A stretch of DNA of 64,000 nucleotides from positions 310,001-374,000 of the forward strand of contig NZ_CP119766.1 in assembly GCF_030378165.1 (NCBI RefSeq), read 5' to 3'. Shown one piece after another: positions 16,948 to 25,416 of the stretch. Both the position numbers and the translations under genes were made by a program. Numbering within the stretch: the stretch's first letter is position 1; each line of letters begins with the position of its first letter. The notes under the pieces are model-generated. The model made no database searches, had not been told where the DNA came from, and was given only the letters and a program-made list of their open reading frames with translations. Source of the stretch: Flavobacterium panacagri (GTDB taxonomy: Bacteria; Bacteroidota; Bacteroidia; Flavobacteriales; Flavobacteriaceae).

Positions 16948-18465
16948 TTACTTTTCTAATGTCTTAGACCATTTTACACTTAACTTCCAGCTCGTATTAA
17001 ATTTTGAAACATCAAAAATATTAAGTTTATTAAGTTTAAAAAATAAAACTGTTTTGTATCCCAATAACTGCTGTTTCGTTGAGTACTTTGATTTAACGTA
17101 CATTATATTCGGAGAAGGTTTAGGAGATTCCCCTTTTTGTTCCCAAGGAAATACAAATTTATTTCTAAATCCTCCCATTGGCGCTTTGAGATGCAGAATA
17201 CTTAAATCTGGAAAATAGATTATATCGACACCTAAATTTCGAAGTTGCAAACCAAAATCGGTGTCTTCGCCATAACCAAATTCTAGCGCTTTATTAAAAG
17301 AAACAACGTTTAAAAAATCTGATTTTAGAAAACTATTTCCAGAACCAAAAATTCCAGATTGATGAATTATACTGAATTTTAAGATTTCTTTTTTTTGAAG
17401 ATAAGACGTTGTCACGCAATTCACTCCATATAATGATGCTTTTTCTAAAACTTTCTCAATCAAATCTGAATCAAATCGATTATCGTCGTCATTCAAAAAT
17501 ACCCACTCGCTTTCGACTTCTGCCAAAGCCAAATTCCTTGCATTACAGGCACCGGCTTGTCTTGTAAAAGTATGCTTTATAGTAAATGGCCAGCTCTCCA
17601 TGTTTAAATAATCAAGTTCTGATTCACTGTCTTGACTTGGGTTTTGCTCTATAATTATAACATTTTTGGGCAAGTGGCTTTGCTGTGATAAATCTTTTAA
17701 TACATCGTACAAAAATTGTTTTCTCCCAATCGTTGGAATGATAACATCTATAGTACTTTTATCAACGGTTTTGTTTATTGATTGAACTTGAATTGTATCG
17801 GATAAATTTTTATCCAGCTTTCGCCTAAAATAAAAAATACTCACAAAAAGAGATCCTATCGATATTCTCCTTTCGTATAAAAACAAATTCAGAAACAATA
17901 AAAATATCCAACGCATCTTATAATGCTGCTTAACAAAACGAAATAAAAGAAATGAATTCGAAGCATTAATTGGAATTATTTCTAAAAGATTATTTAACAG
18001 CTTAGGCTCAGAATAACAAAACACCCCATTCGGCATGGCCAATTTTGCGAAAGAAAGCAGAAAGTAATCAAAATTTCGATCTTTTTTAATCTCTTCTTTT
18101 AAGACGTTTAGAATAGAAGCGTGAATACCTCCTACAGCACTGCTCATCTGCCATGTTGGATAACTAACTTTTTTGTTAATTTTCAAAAATGGAGAATCCT
18201 CAACATAACCAATTGCATCTGATAAAAAAGATCTTTCTCCTGGATTATAAGATGCCATAATTTTGTTATGGTGGAAAACCTCATCAAAACGCTTACTATT
18301 TAAATTAGATTTTAGTTTTGTATGACACCAAACAATCAAACTATCTCGATGATCAGCTGCTATTTCAAATAACGTCTCAGCAATATTGTTTTGCGGGATA
18401 GATTTACTTTCTCCGTTATAATCAATCTCGACTACTTTATTATTTTCATGATAAACAATAATCAT
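16948..18465 (-). CDS. Two-part GT2-family glycosyltransferase
   Basis: A 505-residue protein with a GT-A domain in the second half. From about 239, DVIIPTIGRKQFLYDVL and IIEQNP are followed by the segment ARNLALAEVESEWVFLNDDDNRF, which carries the acidic metal motif, and then GYGEDTDFGLQLRNLG. The first 235 residues do not belong to a GT2 domain. They read like a shortened nucleotide-sugar-binding fold (VWCHTKLKSN, MASYNPGERSF, a hydrophobic stretch near 185-212) and may act as an acceptor-recognition or second catalytic domain, but no family was recognised. Its start shares one base with the stop of the GT4 gene upstream (18465). Confidence 0.78.
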   Translation of the reverse strand: MIIVYHENNKVVEIDYNGESKSIPQNNIAETLFEIAADHRDSLIVWCHTKLKSNLNSKRFDEVFHHNKIMASYNPGERSFLSDAIGYVEDSPFLKINKKVSYPTWQMSSAVGGIHASILNVLKEEIKKDRNFDYFLLSFAKLAMPNGVFCYSEPKLLNNLLEIIPINASNSFLLFRFVKQHYKMRWIFLLFLNLFLYERRISIGSLFVSIFYFRRKLDKNLSDTIQVQSINKTVDKSTIDVIIPTIGRKQFLYDVLKDLSQQSHLPKNVIIIEQNPSQDSESELDYLNMESWPFTIKHTFTRQAGACNARNLALAEVESEWVFLNDDDNRFDSDLIEKVLEKASLYGVNCVTTSYLQKKEILKFSIIHQSGIFGSGNSFLKSDFLNVVSFNKALEFGYGEDTDFGLQLRNLGVDIIYFPDLSILHLKAPMGGFRNKFVFPWEQKGESPKPSPNIMYVKSKYSTKQQLLGYKTVLFFKLNKLNIFDVSKFNTSWKLSVKWSKTLEK

Positions 18466-19625
18466 TATTGGCTTTTGTTTGGATTGATTATTTTCTTATA
18501 AAATTCAATATTCTCGTGCACCAAAGTATTAATATCAAATTTAGCTTCTACTCTAGTTCTAGCTTTTTTTCCTATTTCTTGGCAAAGTAAATCACTTTGT
18601 AATAACTGAATAATTCTATTAGAAAAATCATCATGATTTGAAGGATGAACCAAAAAACCACTTTCTTGATCTACAATTAGTTCCTGTGCCCAGCCTATAT
18701 TACTATTCACTACTGCTTTTTGCATGGCCATAGATTCTATTGTTACCATTCCTAAAGTCTCTGCGAAAGTAGGAAACACACAAATATTTGCTTTTCTTAT
18801 GTACTTTTGTACTTCTTCGTATGGAATTTTCCCCAAATAATCTACCTGTTTCAAGTCTTGTTGATTAAACAAATCTTTCATCAACTCCCATGTTGAATTT
18901 GAGTTTGTTTTAATATCAAAAGAATCTACTCCAATTAAAACTAATTTTGCATCAGGAACCTCAATACGAACTTTATTAAAAATTTCTGGCAGCGCTAAGA
19001 CTCCTTTTTTTCTAATGATTGTACCAATGTATAAAATGAGATTTTTTTCAAATTCTTTAGGATTATCATTTTCAAAATTTGAGAGACTTAATCCATAATG
19101 AATCGTTGCAATCTCTTTATGTTCTATTTTAAATAGTTTTTTTGAAACTTCTCCTGCGAAACTTGTTGGGGCAATAAAAGCCTTTGCTCCTTTGGTCGCT
19201 AATTTTTCAAACCAAAAATTTTTAATTTTCTGTTTTCTATTTTCTAAGTGACAAAAATAAGTGTCACTTCCATGAAAACGAATCACAAGCGGAATTTTAA
19301 ATTTCATAAAGGCTGTAATTCCTGTCCAATCTGGTGCTTCAATAAGATCAATTCCTTTTTTTTTGATAATCGAATTACAATATTGCTCTATGTGTTTTCG
19401 ATGGAAAAACCAGCCAAAAAATTTATACTTTTTATTTTTAATTAAATGAATCTCAAGATTACTTTCTTTAATAATTTCGTGATTCTTCTGCCCATAAACA
19501 AATACCGTCACTTGGATATCTGCTTTAACAAGAGACTCCACTAAATTTTTTATGCTAGTACCTAAACCACCAGAATTTGTAGTCTTGGCATGAGGAAACT
19601 CTGGTGTCAAAAAAGCAATATGCAT
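18465..19625 (-). CDS. GT4-family glycosyltransferase
   Basis: A GT-B glycosyltransferase of 386 residues. The N-terminus HIAFLTPEFPHAKTTNSGGLGTSIKNL has the glycine-rich loop of glycogen-synthase-like GT4 enzymes. The C-terminal domain has LILYIGTIIRKKGVLALPEIF (about 196-216) and the donor motif VFPTFAETLGMVTIESMAMQKAVVNS (about 288-313). It sits 4 bases after the SGNH gene, inside the run next to the nonulosonic-acid module. Confidence 0.88.
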   Translation of the reverse strand: MHIAFLTPEFPHAKTTNSGGLGTSIKNLVESLVKADIQVTVFVYGQKNHEIIKESNLEIHLIKNKKYKFFGWFFHRKHIEQYCNSIIKKKGIDLIEAPDWTGITAFMKFKIPLVIRFHGSDTYFCHLENRKQKIKNFWFEKLATKGAKAFIAPTSFAGEVSKKLFKIEHKEIATIHYGLSLSNFENDNPKEFEKNLILYIGTIIRKKGVLALPEIFNKVRIEVPDAKLVLIGVDSFDIKTNSNSTWELMKDLFNQQDLKQVDYLGKIPYEEVQKYIRKANICVFPTFAETLGMVTIESMAMQKAVVNSNIGWAQELIVDQESGFLVHPSNHDDFSNRIIQLLQSDLLCQEIGKKARTRVEAKFDINTLVHENIEFYKKIINPNKSQ

Positions 19626-19629
19626 AAAA

Positions 19630-20511
19630 TTATTTATTAAAGAAATCTTTTAAAATTTTAGCTGTAAACAGCTTTGCCCCTTCATCTGTCATGTGTCCGC
19701 AAGACGAAAAATATTTGTTTTCTACAACTGTATTTTCGTAATTATGAATTTCTGGATATGCTTTTTTTACTTTATCAAAATAATTCATCCCTACAACATT
19801 TTCGCACATTGGGGTCATAACAGCAATAAAATTAATGTTATTCTTCTTGCATATATCTTTAATCTCCTCATAATATTTATTATAAGCCAGCGGATTCAAA
19901 TTGACAATATTATTTTTCATATTACCATTTTTATGTTTCTGCAGCGGATAATATCCTAAATTGTCTAGTGCATTTGTTTTTTCATTTGCAGTTATCTTAT
20001 AGATTTCCCGAAAACCAATCTTAGAATCAAACTTTACGTATCTGTAAAAAGGTATATAATACAATTCGTTAAAATACTTTTCTGTCGAAAAATGCTCTTT
20101 GATAACTTTGGAACAATGAATAAAAGGTAAAAATTTTGCTGCAACGCCTTCCGATTCTTGATCATTCGAAAGATTCAAATCGGCTTCCAGAATAACATTT
20201 TTGATTTCGTATTTTCTTTCTATCATTAATTTCAGCATTAACGAAGCTTCAAATAAATGTCCGCCACTCATACCGTAATTAAAAGTTTTTAAACCTTTGT
20301 CTTCAAACATCTGCGCAACAAAATGATTATTTGCCCTAGAAGAACCTAAAATTACAACATCGTATTTTTCAGCTTTAGAATTTACAACATTTTCAATTTT
20401 TCCACGATTTCGAGACTGCATGAACACATAAGTGTAAAAGCCGTCTAACAGAACCGCAATCAAAATTATTACTAGAAAAATTTTAATTATATAGAGTAAA
20501 AACTTTTTCAT
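19630..20511 (-). CDS. DltD-like SGNH-fold membrane protein, partner of MBOAT (copy 1)
   Basis: A 293-residue protein with one N-terminal membrane segment (about 5-24) and an extracytoplasmic SGNH-like domain. The nucleophile block is ILGSSRANNHF (GSSR at 56-59). The C-terminal block reads YFSSCGHMTDEGAKLF, with the expected His (273) but Ser270 where an Asp normally stands three residues before it; copy 2 has D-E-S-H there. It shares one base with the MBOAT gene, a pairing like AlgI/AlgJ or DltB/DltD, in which the second protein finishes an acyl transfer outside the cell. Its product is probably an O-acetyl transfer partner, perhaps with altered catalysis. Confidence 0.75.
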   Translation of the reverse strand: MKKFLLYIIKIFLVIILIAVLLDGFYTYVFMQSRNRGKIENVVNSKAEKYDVVILGSSRANNHFVAQMFEDKGLKTFNYGMSGGHLFEASLMLKLMIERKYEIKNVILEADLNLSNDQESEGVAAKFLPFIHCSKVIKEHFSTEKYFNELYYIPFYRYVKFDSKIGFREIYKITANEKTNALDNLGYYPLQKHKNGNMKNNIVNLNPLAYNKYYEEIKDICKKNNINFIAVMTPMCENVVGMNYFDKVKKAYPEIHNYENTVVENKYFSSCGHMTDEGAKLFTAKILKDFFNK

Positions 20512-21944
20512 TAAAATTGGAAATAAATAAATTCTTTATAATCCGAGTATGTTCCAAAAGCAATAATTGCCAGAATTGCTAAAGCCATTTTTAACAAACT
20601 TCTCTTCCCTGAAATTGGTTCAACTTTAGTTCGGTTATTCCATTCAACCCAAACAAATAGTCCAATCATTAACAGTAATTCATAATTATATCTTTCGTTG
20701 TCTAAGTATTGAGAAACAAATTCTCTGTTTGTAACTATTCTTTTTAAGTATAAAACAGCATCTGTAATTGTTCTTGCCCTAAAAAACACCCAGGCGACAC
20801 AAGTCAATGAAAAAGTTACTAGAATACTAAATAGTACTTTTAGAGAATCTAAATTCCATTTTAAGACAATGGAGTCCATATTATTTCTATTGCTATTTGA
20901 AAGTAATAACGGAAGGAAATAAACTGCATTTATAAATCCCCAAACAATATAAGTCCAATTAGCTCCATGCCAAAAACCGCTTACAATAAAAATGATAAAC
21001 GTATTTCTAATTTTCATCCAAAGTCCGCCTTTACTTCCACCCAACGGAATGTAAAGATAATCACGAAACCAAGAAGAAAGTGAAATATGCCAGCGGCGCC
21101 AAAACTCTGCAATATCTCTTGAGAAATACGGATAATTGAAATTTCTCAATAAATCCAAACCAAATAATTTTGAAACCCCAAGTGCAATATCTGAATATCC
21201 TGAAAAGTCTCCATAAATCTGAAAAGCAAAATAAACAGCTCCCAAAATCAATGAAAAGGAATTCATAGAAGGATAATGATCAAAAATTGCATTTCCATAC
21301 ACCGCACAAGTATCTGCAATGACCACTTTTTTAACTAATCCCCAAACTATTTGACAAACACCATCTTTTGCTTTTTCAAGATCAAATTCTCTTTTAACTT
21401 TTATTTCTGGCAATAGATGCGTTGCTCTTTCAATAGGACCAGCCACAAGAAGCGGAAAATAGCTCACAAACAAAGAATAATCGACAAAGTTATATTCTGC
21501 TTTTATTCTTTTGTAATAGATGTCTATAACATATGATAAACCGTGGAAAGTGTAGAATGAAATTCCGACCGGCAGAATTACATTTAATAAAATCGGGCTC
21601 GTTTTAAATCCAATAGAGGTAAACATTTCTGCAAATGAAGCTGCAAAGAAATTGTAATATTTAAAGATTCCCAAAAATCCTAAATTGACTATAATACTCA
21701 GCCAAAACCAGAATTTCCGGCTTTTGTCTGAATTGCTTTTCTCAATCTGAATTCCTGTGAAATAATCTAAGAATGTAGAGAATACCAATAAAAACAGAAA
21801 TCTCCAATCCCAGCAGGAATAGAAATAATAACTCGCAACAATTAACAAAGCATTTTGCGTGCTTTTAGTTTTATTGAAAACGAACCAATACAGAAAAAAA
21901 ACGATTGGCAGAAAAACTGCAAATGTTAAGGAATTAAAAAACAT
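20511..21944 (-). CDS. MBOAT-family membrane O-acyltransferase (AlgI-like, copy 1)
   Basis: A multi-pass membrane O-acyltransferase of 477 residues that would pass acyl, probably acetyl, groups across the membrane for polysaccharide modification. It has the MBOAT signatures FQIYGDFSGYSDIALG (about 241-256), RRWHISLSSWFRDYLYIPLGG (His286) and GFWHGANW (active-site-type His326). About eleven membrane segments are seen. It aligns without gaps to copy 2 (26327-27763) over the first 330 residues and is clearly its paralogue. Its stop shares a base with the SGNH start. Confidence 0.92.
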   Translation of the reverse strand: MFFNSLTFAVFLPIVFFLYWFVFNKTKSTQNALLIVASYYFYSCWDWRFLFLLVFSTFLDYFTGIQIEKSNSDKSRKFWFWLSIIVNLGFLGIFKYYNFFAASFAEMFTSIGFKTSPILLNVILPVGISFYTFHGLSYVIDIYYKRIKAEYNFVDYSLFVSYFPLLVAGPIERATHLLPEIKVKREFDLEKAKDGVCQIVWGLVKKVVIADTCAVYGNAIFDHYPSMNSFSLILGAVYFAFQIYGDFSGYSDIALGVSKLFGLDLLRNFNYPYFSRDIAEFWRRWHISLSSWFRDYLYIPLGGSKGGLWMKIRNTFIIFIVSGFWHGANWTYIVWGFINAVYFLPLLLSNSNRNNMDSIVLKWNLDSLKVLFSILVTFSLTCVAWVFFRARTITDAVLYLKRIVTNREFVSQYLDNERYNYELLLMIGLFVWVEWNNRTKVEPISGKRSLLKMALAILAIIAFGTYSDYKEFIYFQF

Positions 21945-21946
21945 TT

Positions 21947-23344
21947 TTACTTAATTAAACATTTACCAATTGTATCCCAAATTGTTAAAGAAGCTTGTGT
22001 TGGATTTTTCCCAGCAACAATTTCATACCATTTTTTTCCATCTGGCACATTCGTTAGTTTTTGATCTAAGATTTGCTTTAACTGATTTTCTAAATCATTT
22101 TTATTTGTACAAAAAACGGCTGCTTGCTGGCTCGGCATACTTCTAAAATGAACATATTTATAGTTTTGTCCAATGTCTCTTATCCCTTTTTTTAATTGAG
22201 GCTGTTCGTAATTGAAATAAATACAAGGTTTGTCGTGAGCTACAAAATCAAAAACGGTCGATGAACAAACATTTGTTACTAATTCTGAGTGCGCACAAAC
22301 GTTATGTAATAAACCTAAATCTTCCTTTGTTGGTAAAATTTCATTCCAGTTTTTACCAGCAGGTTTCCATAAAGGGTCAAGTACAGCAATAACATCTTTA
22401 TAAGACTCCAAAACTGTGCTGTATCTTGTTGTCGTGTCTACTGGACATTTACGATAAATAATACCTAAATTCTCTCCTTTTGAATTTAAACTACGTACGG
22501 CTTTTGCTAAATCCTCCAAATAGTACTGATCGAGTGGTGACGTTGTTTCGTCATCGCCAGAAAAACAAATATATCTTTTAGAAACGTCTAGATTATTTTC
22601 ATTAAAAAAAGCCTCTCTGCTCTTCGATAGGTTAATGTCATAATGAGGTTCAAATTGAGGAGTACCTGTCACAAAAACCTGAGACTCTTTTACGAAAGGA
22701 TAATATTTTAATACTTCTTCTTTCATTAAATCGCTCCATACAAAGTAATAATCAGCTTCGACAACCTGCATTGCCTTAGGAACATTATCCCAAGAATATA
22801 CAAAAGCTACTACTGGAATTTTAAGATCTTTGGCTGCCAGTAATGCGCTTATAGACTGCGTTGCCCTTTGAGTGGTACAAAAAACCAGATCCGGTTTATG
22901 TTCCTGCAATTGTTCTTTGCAATAGTGATACTTAGAAGTCGAACGCTCTAGGGCATTGATGCGTTTTCTAATCCTCAGAATTCCATTTTCTGAAGAATTT
23001 AAAACAATTAATGTTCTAATAAATAAAGTACGTAATATATTTTTCAAACCATTGTAACTAAAAGGAAATTTATAGGTTTCATAAACCTTGTCATCGAATT
23101 TCTTTTGAGAAACATTAAGTTCGATATGTTTTCTAATTCTAGAATAAAGAGGCGTTAAAGGATGTGTTTTATGGTTTTCGATTTTAACCTCATCAAATCC
23201 TAACTGCTCTTTTAGAGAAAAAACAGTATTATTCCAATACGTGATTTGATACCCTTTGTCTTCTCCTATTTCTTTAAATTTTGTAAAAGCAAAATTTCGA
23301 AGCCCAACGCCATCAGGAAAAAAGATAAATATTTTTTTTTTCAT
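21947..23344 (-). CDS. GT-B-like glycosyltransferase of unknown specificity
   Basis: A 465-residue protein not assigned to a precise family. It opens with KKIFIFFPDGVGLRNFAF and has a central FVYSWDNVPKAMQVVEADYYFVWSDLMKEEVLKYYP segment. The C-terminal VTNVCSSTVFDFVAHDKPCIYF (about 377-398) resembles the donor-binding S-S-x-x-x-E/D-F motif of CDP-glycerol and polysialic-type transferases and GT-B enzymes generally. It lies 33 bases downstream of neuB and 2 bases before the MBOAT gene. This position makes it a candidate for transferring the CMP-activated nonulosonic acid, which is an inference from context. Confidence 0.6.
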   Translation of the reverse strand: MKKKIFIFFPDGVGLRNFAFTKFKEIGEDKGYQITYWNNTVFSLKEQLGFDEVKIENHKTHPLTPLYSRIRKHIELNVSQKKFDDKVYETYKFPFSYNGLKNILRTLFIRTLIVLNSSENGILRIRKRINALERSTSKYHYCKEQLQEHKPDLVFCTTQRATQSISALLAAKDLKIPVVAFVYSWDNVPKAMQVVEADYYFVWSDLMKEEVLKYYPFVKESQVFVTGTPQFEPHYDINLSKSREAFFNENNLDVSKRYICFSGDDETTSPLDQYYLEDLAKAVRSLNSKGENLGIIYRKCPVDTTTRYSTVLESYKDVIAVLDPLWKPAGKNWNEILPTKEDLGLLHNVCAHSELVTNVCSSTVFDFVAHDKPCIYFNYEQPQLKKGIRDIGQNYKYVHFRSMPSQQAAVFCTNKNDLENQLKQILDQKLTNVPDGKKWYEIVAGKNPTQASLTIWDTIGKCLIK

Positions 23345-23377
23345 TTCAACAGAAAAACAATAATTTGAATTACTTCT

Positions 23378-24253
23378 TTATACTTTTTTATTTTTCAATT
23401 TATCTCTTTGAATTTGCTCAATTGGCAAAATATCAGTTGATTTAAATGTTAATGCTTGATAAACTGCATTTAAATCACGAGTCAGTTTTCGCAATCCCAT
23501 AGGTTCTAAAGATGCTGCGTGATCTGTCCCTTTCCAGGTTCTATCTAAAGTATAATGTCTTTCAATAATATTTGCTCCTAAAGTATAAGCGGCAATATCT
23601 ACAGCAATACCTAAATGATGTCCTGAAAAACCAATATGTTTTACTTTGGCTTCATATTTTTCTCTTAAAATATTAATATCTAAAAGACATACATCTTCAA
23701 AAGGAACTGGATATCCAGACGTACAGTTATATAAAACCAAATCTTTGTTTCTTCCTTTTTCAGTAAAAAATTCAACTAAAGTATCGGTCTCGTTTTTAGT
23801 GGTCATTCCGGTAGAAATATGGATTTCTCCTGGGTAATTATCACTTAACCAGCCCAGCATTTCAAAATTATTATTACAGGCTGACGGAATTTTAATAAAA
23901 TCAGGATTTAAAGAAGCTATTTCTTTTGCTGATGTTGTATCCCAAACAGATGTTGAATAGGTTATTCCTATTTCATCACAATATGCTTTTAACTCTTTAT
24001 GCTCTTCTACATCAAATTCTAAGAATTCTCTATGCGCTCCGTAGGTTTCGCCATAAGAATTAGAAAAATTGGGATGTGGTGCATTGTATTGTTCTTCTGT
24101 TAGAAGTTCTTTATTATTACGTTTTTGGAATTTAACAGCATCTGCGTTTCCAAAGATTTTAGCTATTTTAATTAACTCTTTGGCAATTTCCATTTCGCCT
24201 TTATGGTTGCATCCAATTTCTGCAATCACATAAGGTTTTTTAAATTCCTTCAT
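23378..24253 (-). CDS. NeuB-family nonulosonic acid synthase without SAF domain
   Basis: Condenses phosphoenolpyruvate with a mannose-type sugar to form a 9-carbon sialic-acid-like sugar. The 291-residue TIM-barrel has the family landmarks YVIAEIGCNHKG (8-19), AVKFQKR, FIKIPSA, ISTGMTT, LYNCTSGYPVPFEDV and IERHYTLDRTWKGTDHAASLEP. NeuB enzymes are usually about 340-350 residues with a C-terminal antifreeze-like SAF domain; this one stops soon after the barrel. The stop is clean and the next gene is intact, so it looks like a natural short form. Its start overlaps the NeuA-HAD gene by 14 bases. No NeuC-type hydrolysing epimerase is next to it, so KDN 9-phosphate is a possible product. Confidence 0.88.
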   Translation of the reverse strand: MKEFKKPYVIAEIGCNHKGEMEIAKELIKIAKIFGNADAVKFQKRNNKELLTEEQYNAPHPNFSNSYGETYGAHREFLEFDVEEHKELKAYCDEIGITYSTSVWDTTSAKEIASLNPDFIKIPSACNNNFEMLGWLSDNYPGEIHISTGMTTKNETDTLVEFFTEKGRNKDLVLYNCTSGYPVPFEDVCLLDINILREKYEAKVKHIGFSGHHLGIAVDIAAYTLGANIIERHYTLDRTWKGTDHAASLEPMGLRKLTRDLNAVYQALTFKSTDILPIEQIQRDKLKNKKV

Positions 24254-25406
24254 AACGTTTGTTGTACTTTATTAAAATTTCACAAGTTTCTCTTATTGCG
24301 CCAGCTCCAGAGTTATGGGTCAATACATAATCTGCATTTGTTTTTACAATATCTGTTGCATCAGCTGGTGTAAATGACCATCCAACACTGCAAATATTAG
24401 CTAAATCATTGACGTCATCGCCCACATAGGAAACGGCGCCAAAACTACTATTTCTCTCTGAAAGAAAATGTGTTAAAAAGGAAAATTTATCTTTTATGCC
24501 TAAAAAAGTGTGTTTTATTTGTAACTTCTTCATTCTCTGCCCAACTAACTCAGAATTTTCTGAGGTCATTACCACAACTTCGACATTATTTTGTCTTAAG
24601 ATTTCTAATCCCATTCCGTCACGCATATCAAATTTTTTCGCCATTTCGCCATTTGCGTCATAATAAACGCATCCATCTGTAAAAACACCATCGACATCTA
24701 AAACCAAATAATCAATTCTTTGATGCACTTTCTGTTTCTTCTGGCGATCGGCCAAAAGCTTTTCTATAATATCCCAATCAGATAAACTATCAATTTCCAC
24801 TAGAGATTCTTCTTCCATTTTTACTAAACCAATAGAACCACTCACTCTATTTTTAGAATTTAAGAAAGCTTCTTTTGTAGTAACGTAAACGGCTCCGTTT
24901 TCAATTAATAATCCCTCAAAATCCTGACGCCTTGGTCTTTTAAAAACATCATAATTTTGCGGAGTTCCATCTGAATTCCATATAAAACGATGTGTGTTTA
25001 CAACCGTTAAAGCAGCATCTTTTTTATTGATGAGAATTTCGTTTAATGCTGCATTAATATCTGCAGCCTTTGTCATTGGCGAAGTAGCCTGAAGCAAACA
25101 CAATAAATCAAAGTTATTTTTCAATATGCCTGCGAATTCTAACATAGCACTTTCGGTTGATGCCGTATCAGAAGCATTTTCATCATTGCGCAAAAGAGTT
25201 TTTACTTTTGAAGTCCAAGAATATTCTTTTTTAATATAATCTATAATGTCCTGATCATCTGTAAAAACATAAACCTCATCTAATTCTGAGAAAACAGCTT
25301 CGGTTAAAACCCATGAAAAAAGAGGTCGGCCTAGCATTTTCTTTTTATTTTTCCCCAGAATTCCCTTAGAATTCTTACGAAGCGGGATTATAGCTGTTTT
25401 TATCAT
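24240..25406 (-). CDS. Fused CMP-nonulosonate synthetase and KdsC-type HAD phosphatase
   Basis: A 388-residue two-domain protein. Residues 1 to about 225 form a cytidylyltransferase like NeuA (IIPLRKNSKGILGKN at 6-20, CLLQATSPM, RRQDFEGLLIENGAVYV). Residues about 230-388 form a KdsC-like HAD phosphatase (DVDGVFTDG with D237 and D239, TSE at 281-283, GDDVND at 329-334). The same order is found in animal CMP-sialate synthetases and in some bacterial NeuA proteins. With the NeuB gene next to it, the set can synthesise, dephosphorylate and CMP-activate a nonulosonic acid, as described for KDN in Bacteroides thetaiotaomicron. All HAD catalytic positions are present, so the phosphatase should be active. 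Confidence 0.9.
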   Translation of the reverse strand: MIKTAIIPLRKNSKGILGKNKKKMLGRPLFSWVLTEAVFSELDEVYVFTDDQDIIDYIKKEYSWTSKVKTLLRNDENASDTASTESAMLEFAGILKNNFDLLCLLQATSPMTKAADINAALNEILINKKDAALTVVNTHRFIWNSDGTPQNYDVFKRPRRQDFEGLLIENGAVYVTTKEAFLNSKNRVSGSIGLVKMEEESLVEIDSLSDWDIIEKLLADRQKKQKVHQRIDYLVLDVDGVFTDGCVYYDANGEMAKKFDMRDGMGLEILRQNNVEVVVMTSENSELVGQRMKKLQIKHTFLGIKDKFSFLTHFLSERNSSFGAVSYVGDDVNDLANICSVGWSFTPADATDIVKTNADYVLTHNSGAGAIRETCEILIKYNKRYEGI

Positions 25407-25416
25407 ATTAGATTCT

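Noticed and set aside
23378..25406. Pseudaminic or legionaminic acid pathway
   Set aside because: No PseB/PseC/PseH/PseG or LegB/LegC/LegG set adjoins NeuB; the aminotransferase at 46182 is far away and groups with the FucNAc/QuiNAc genes.
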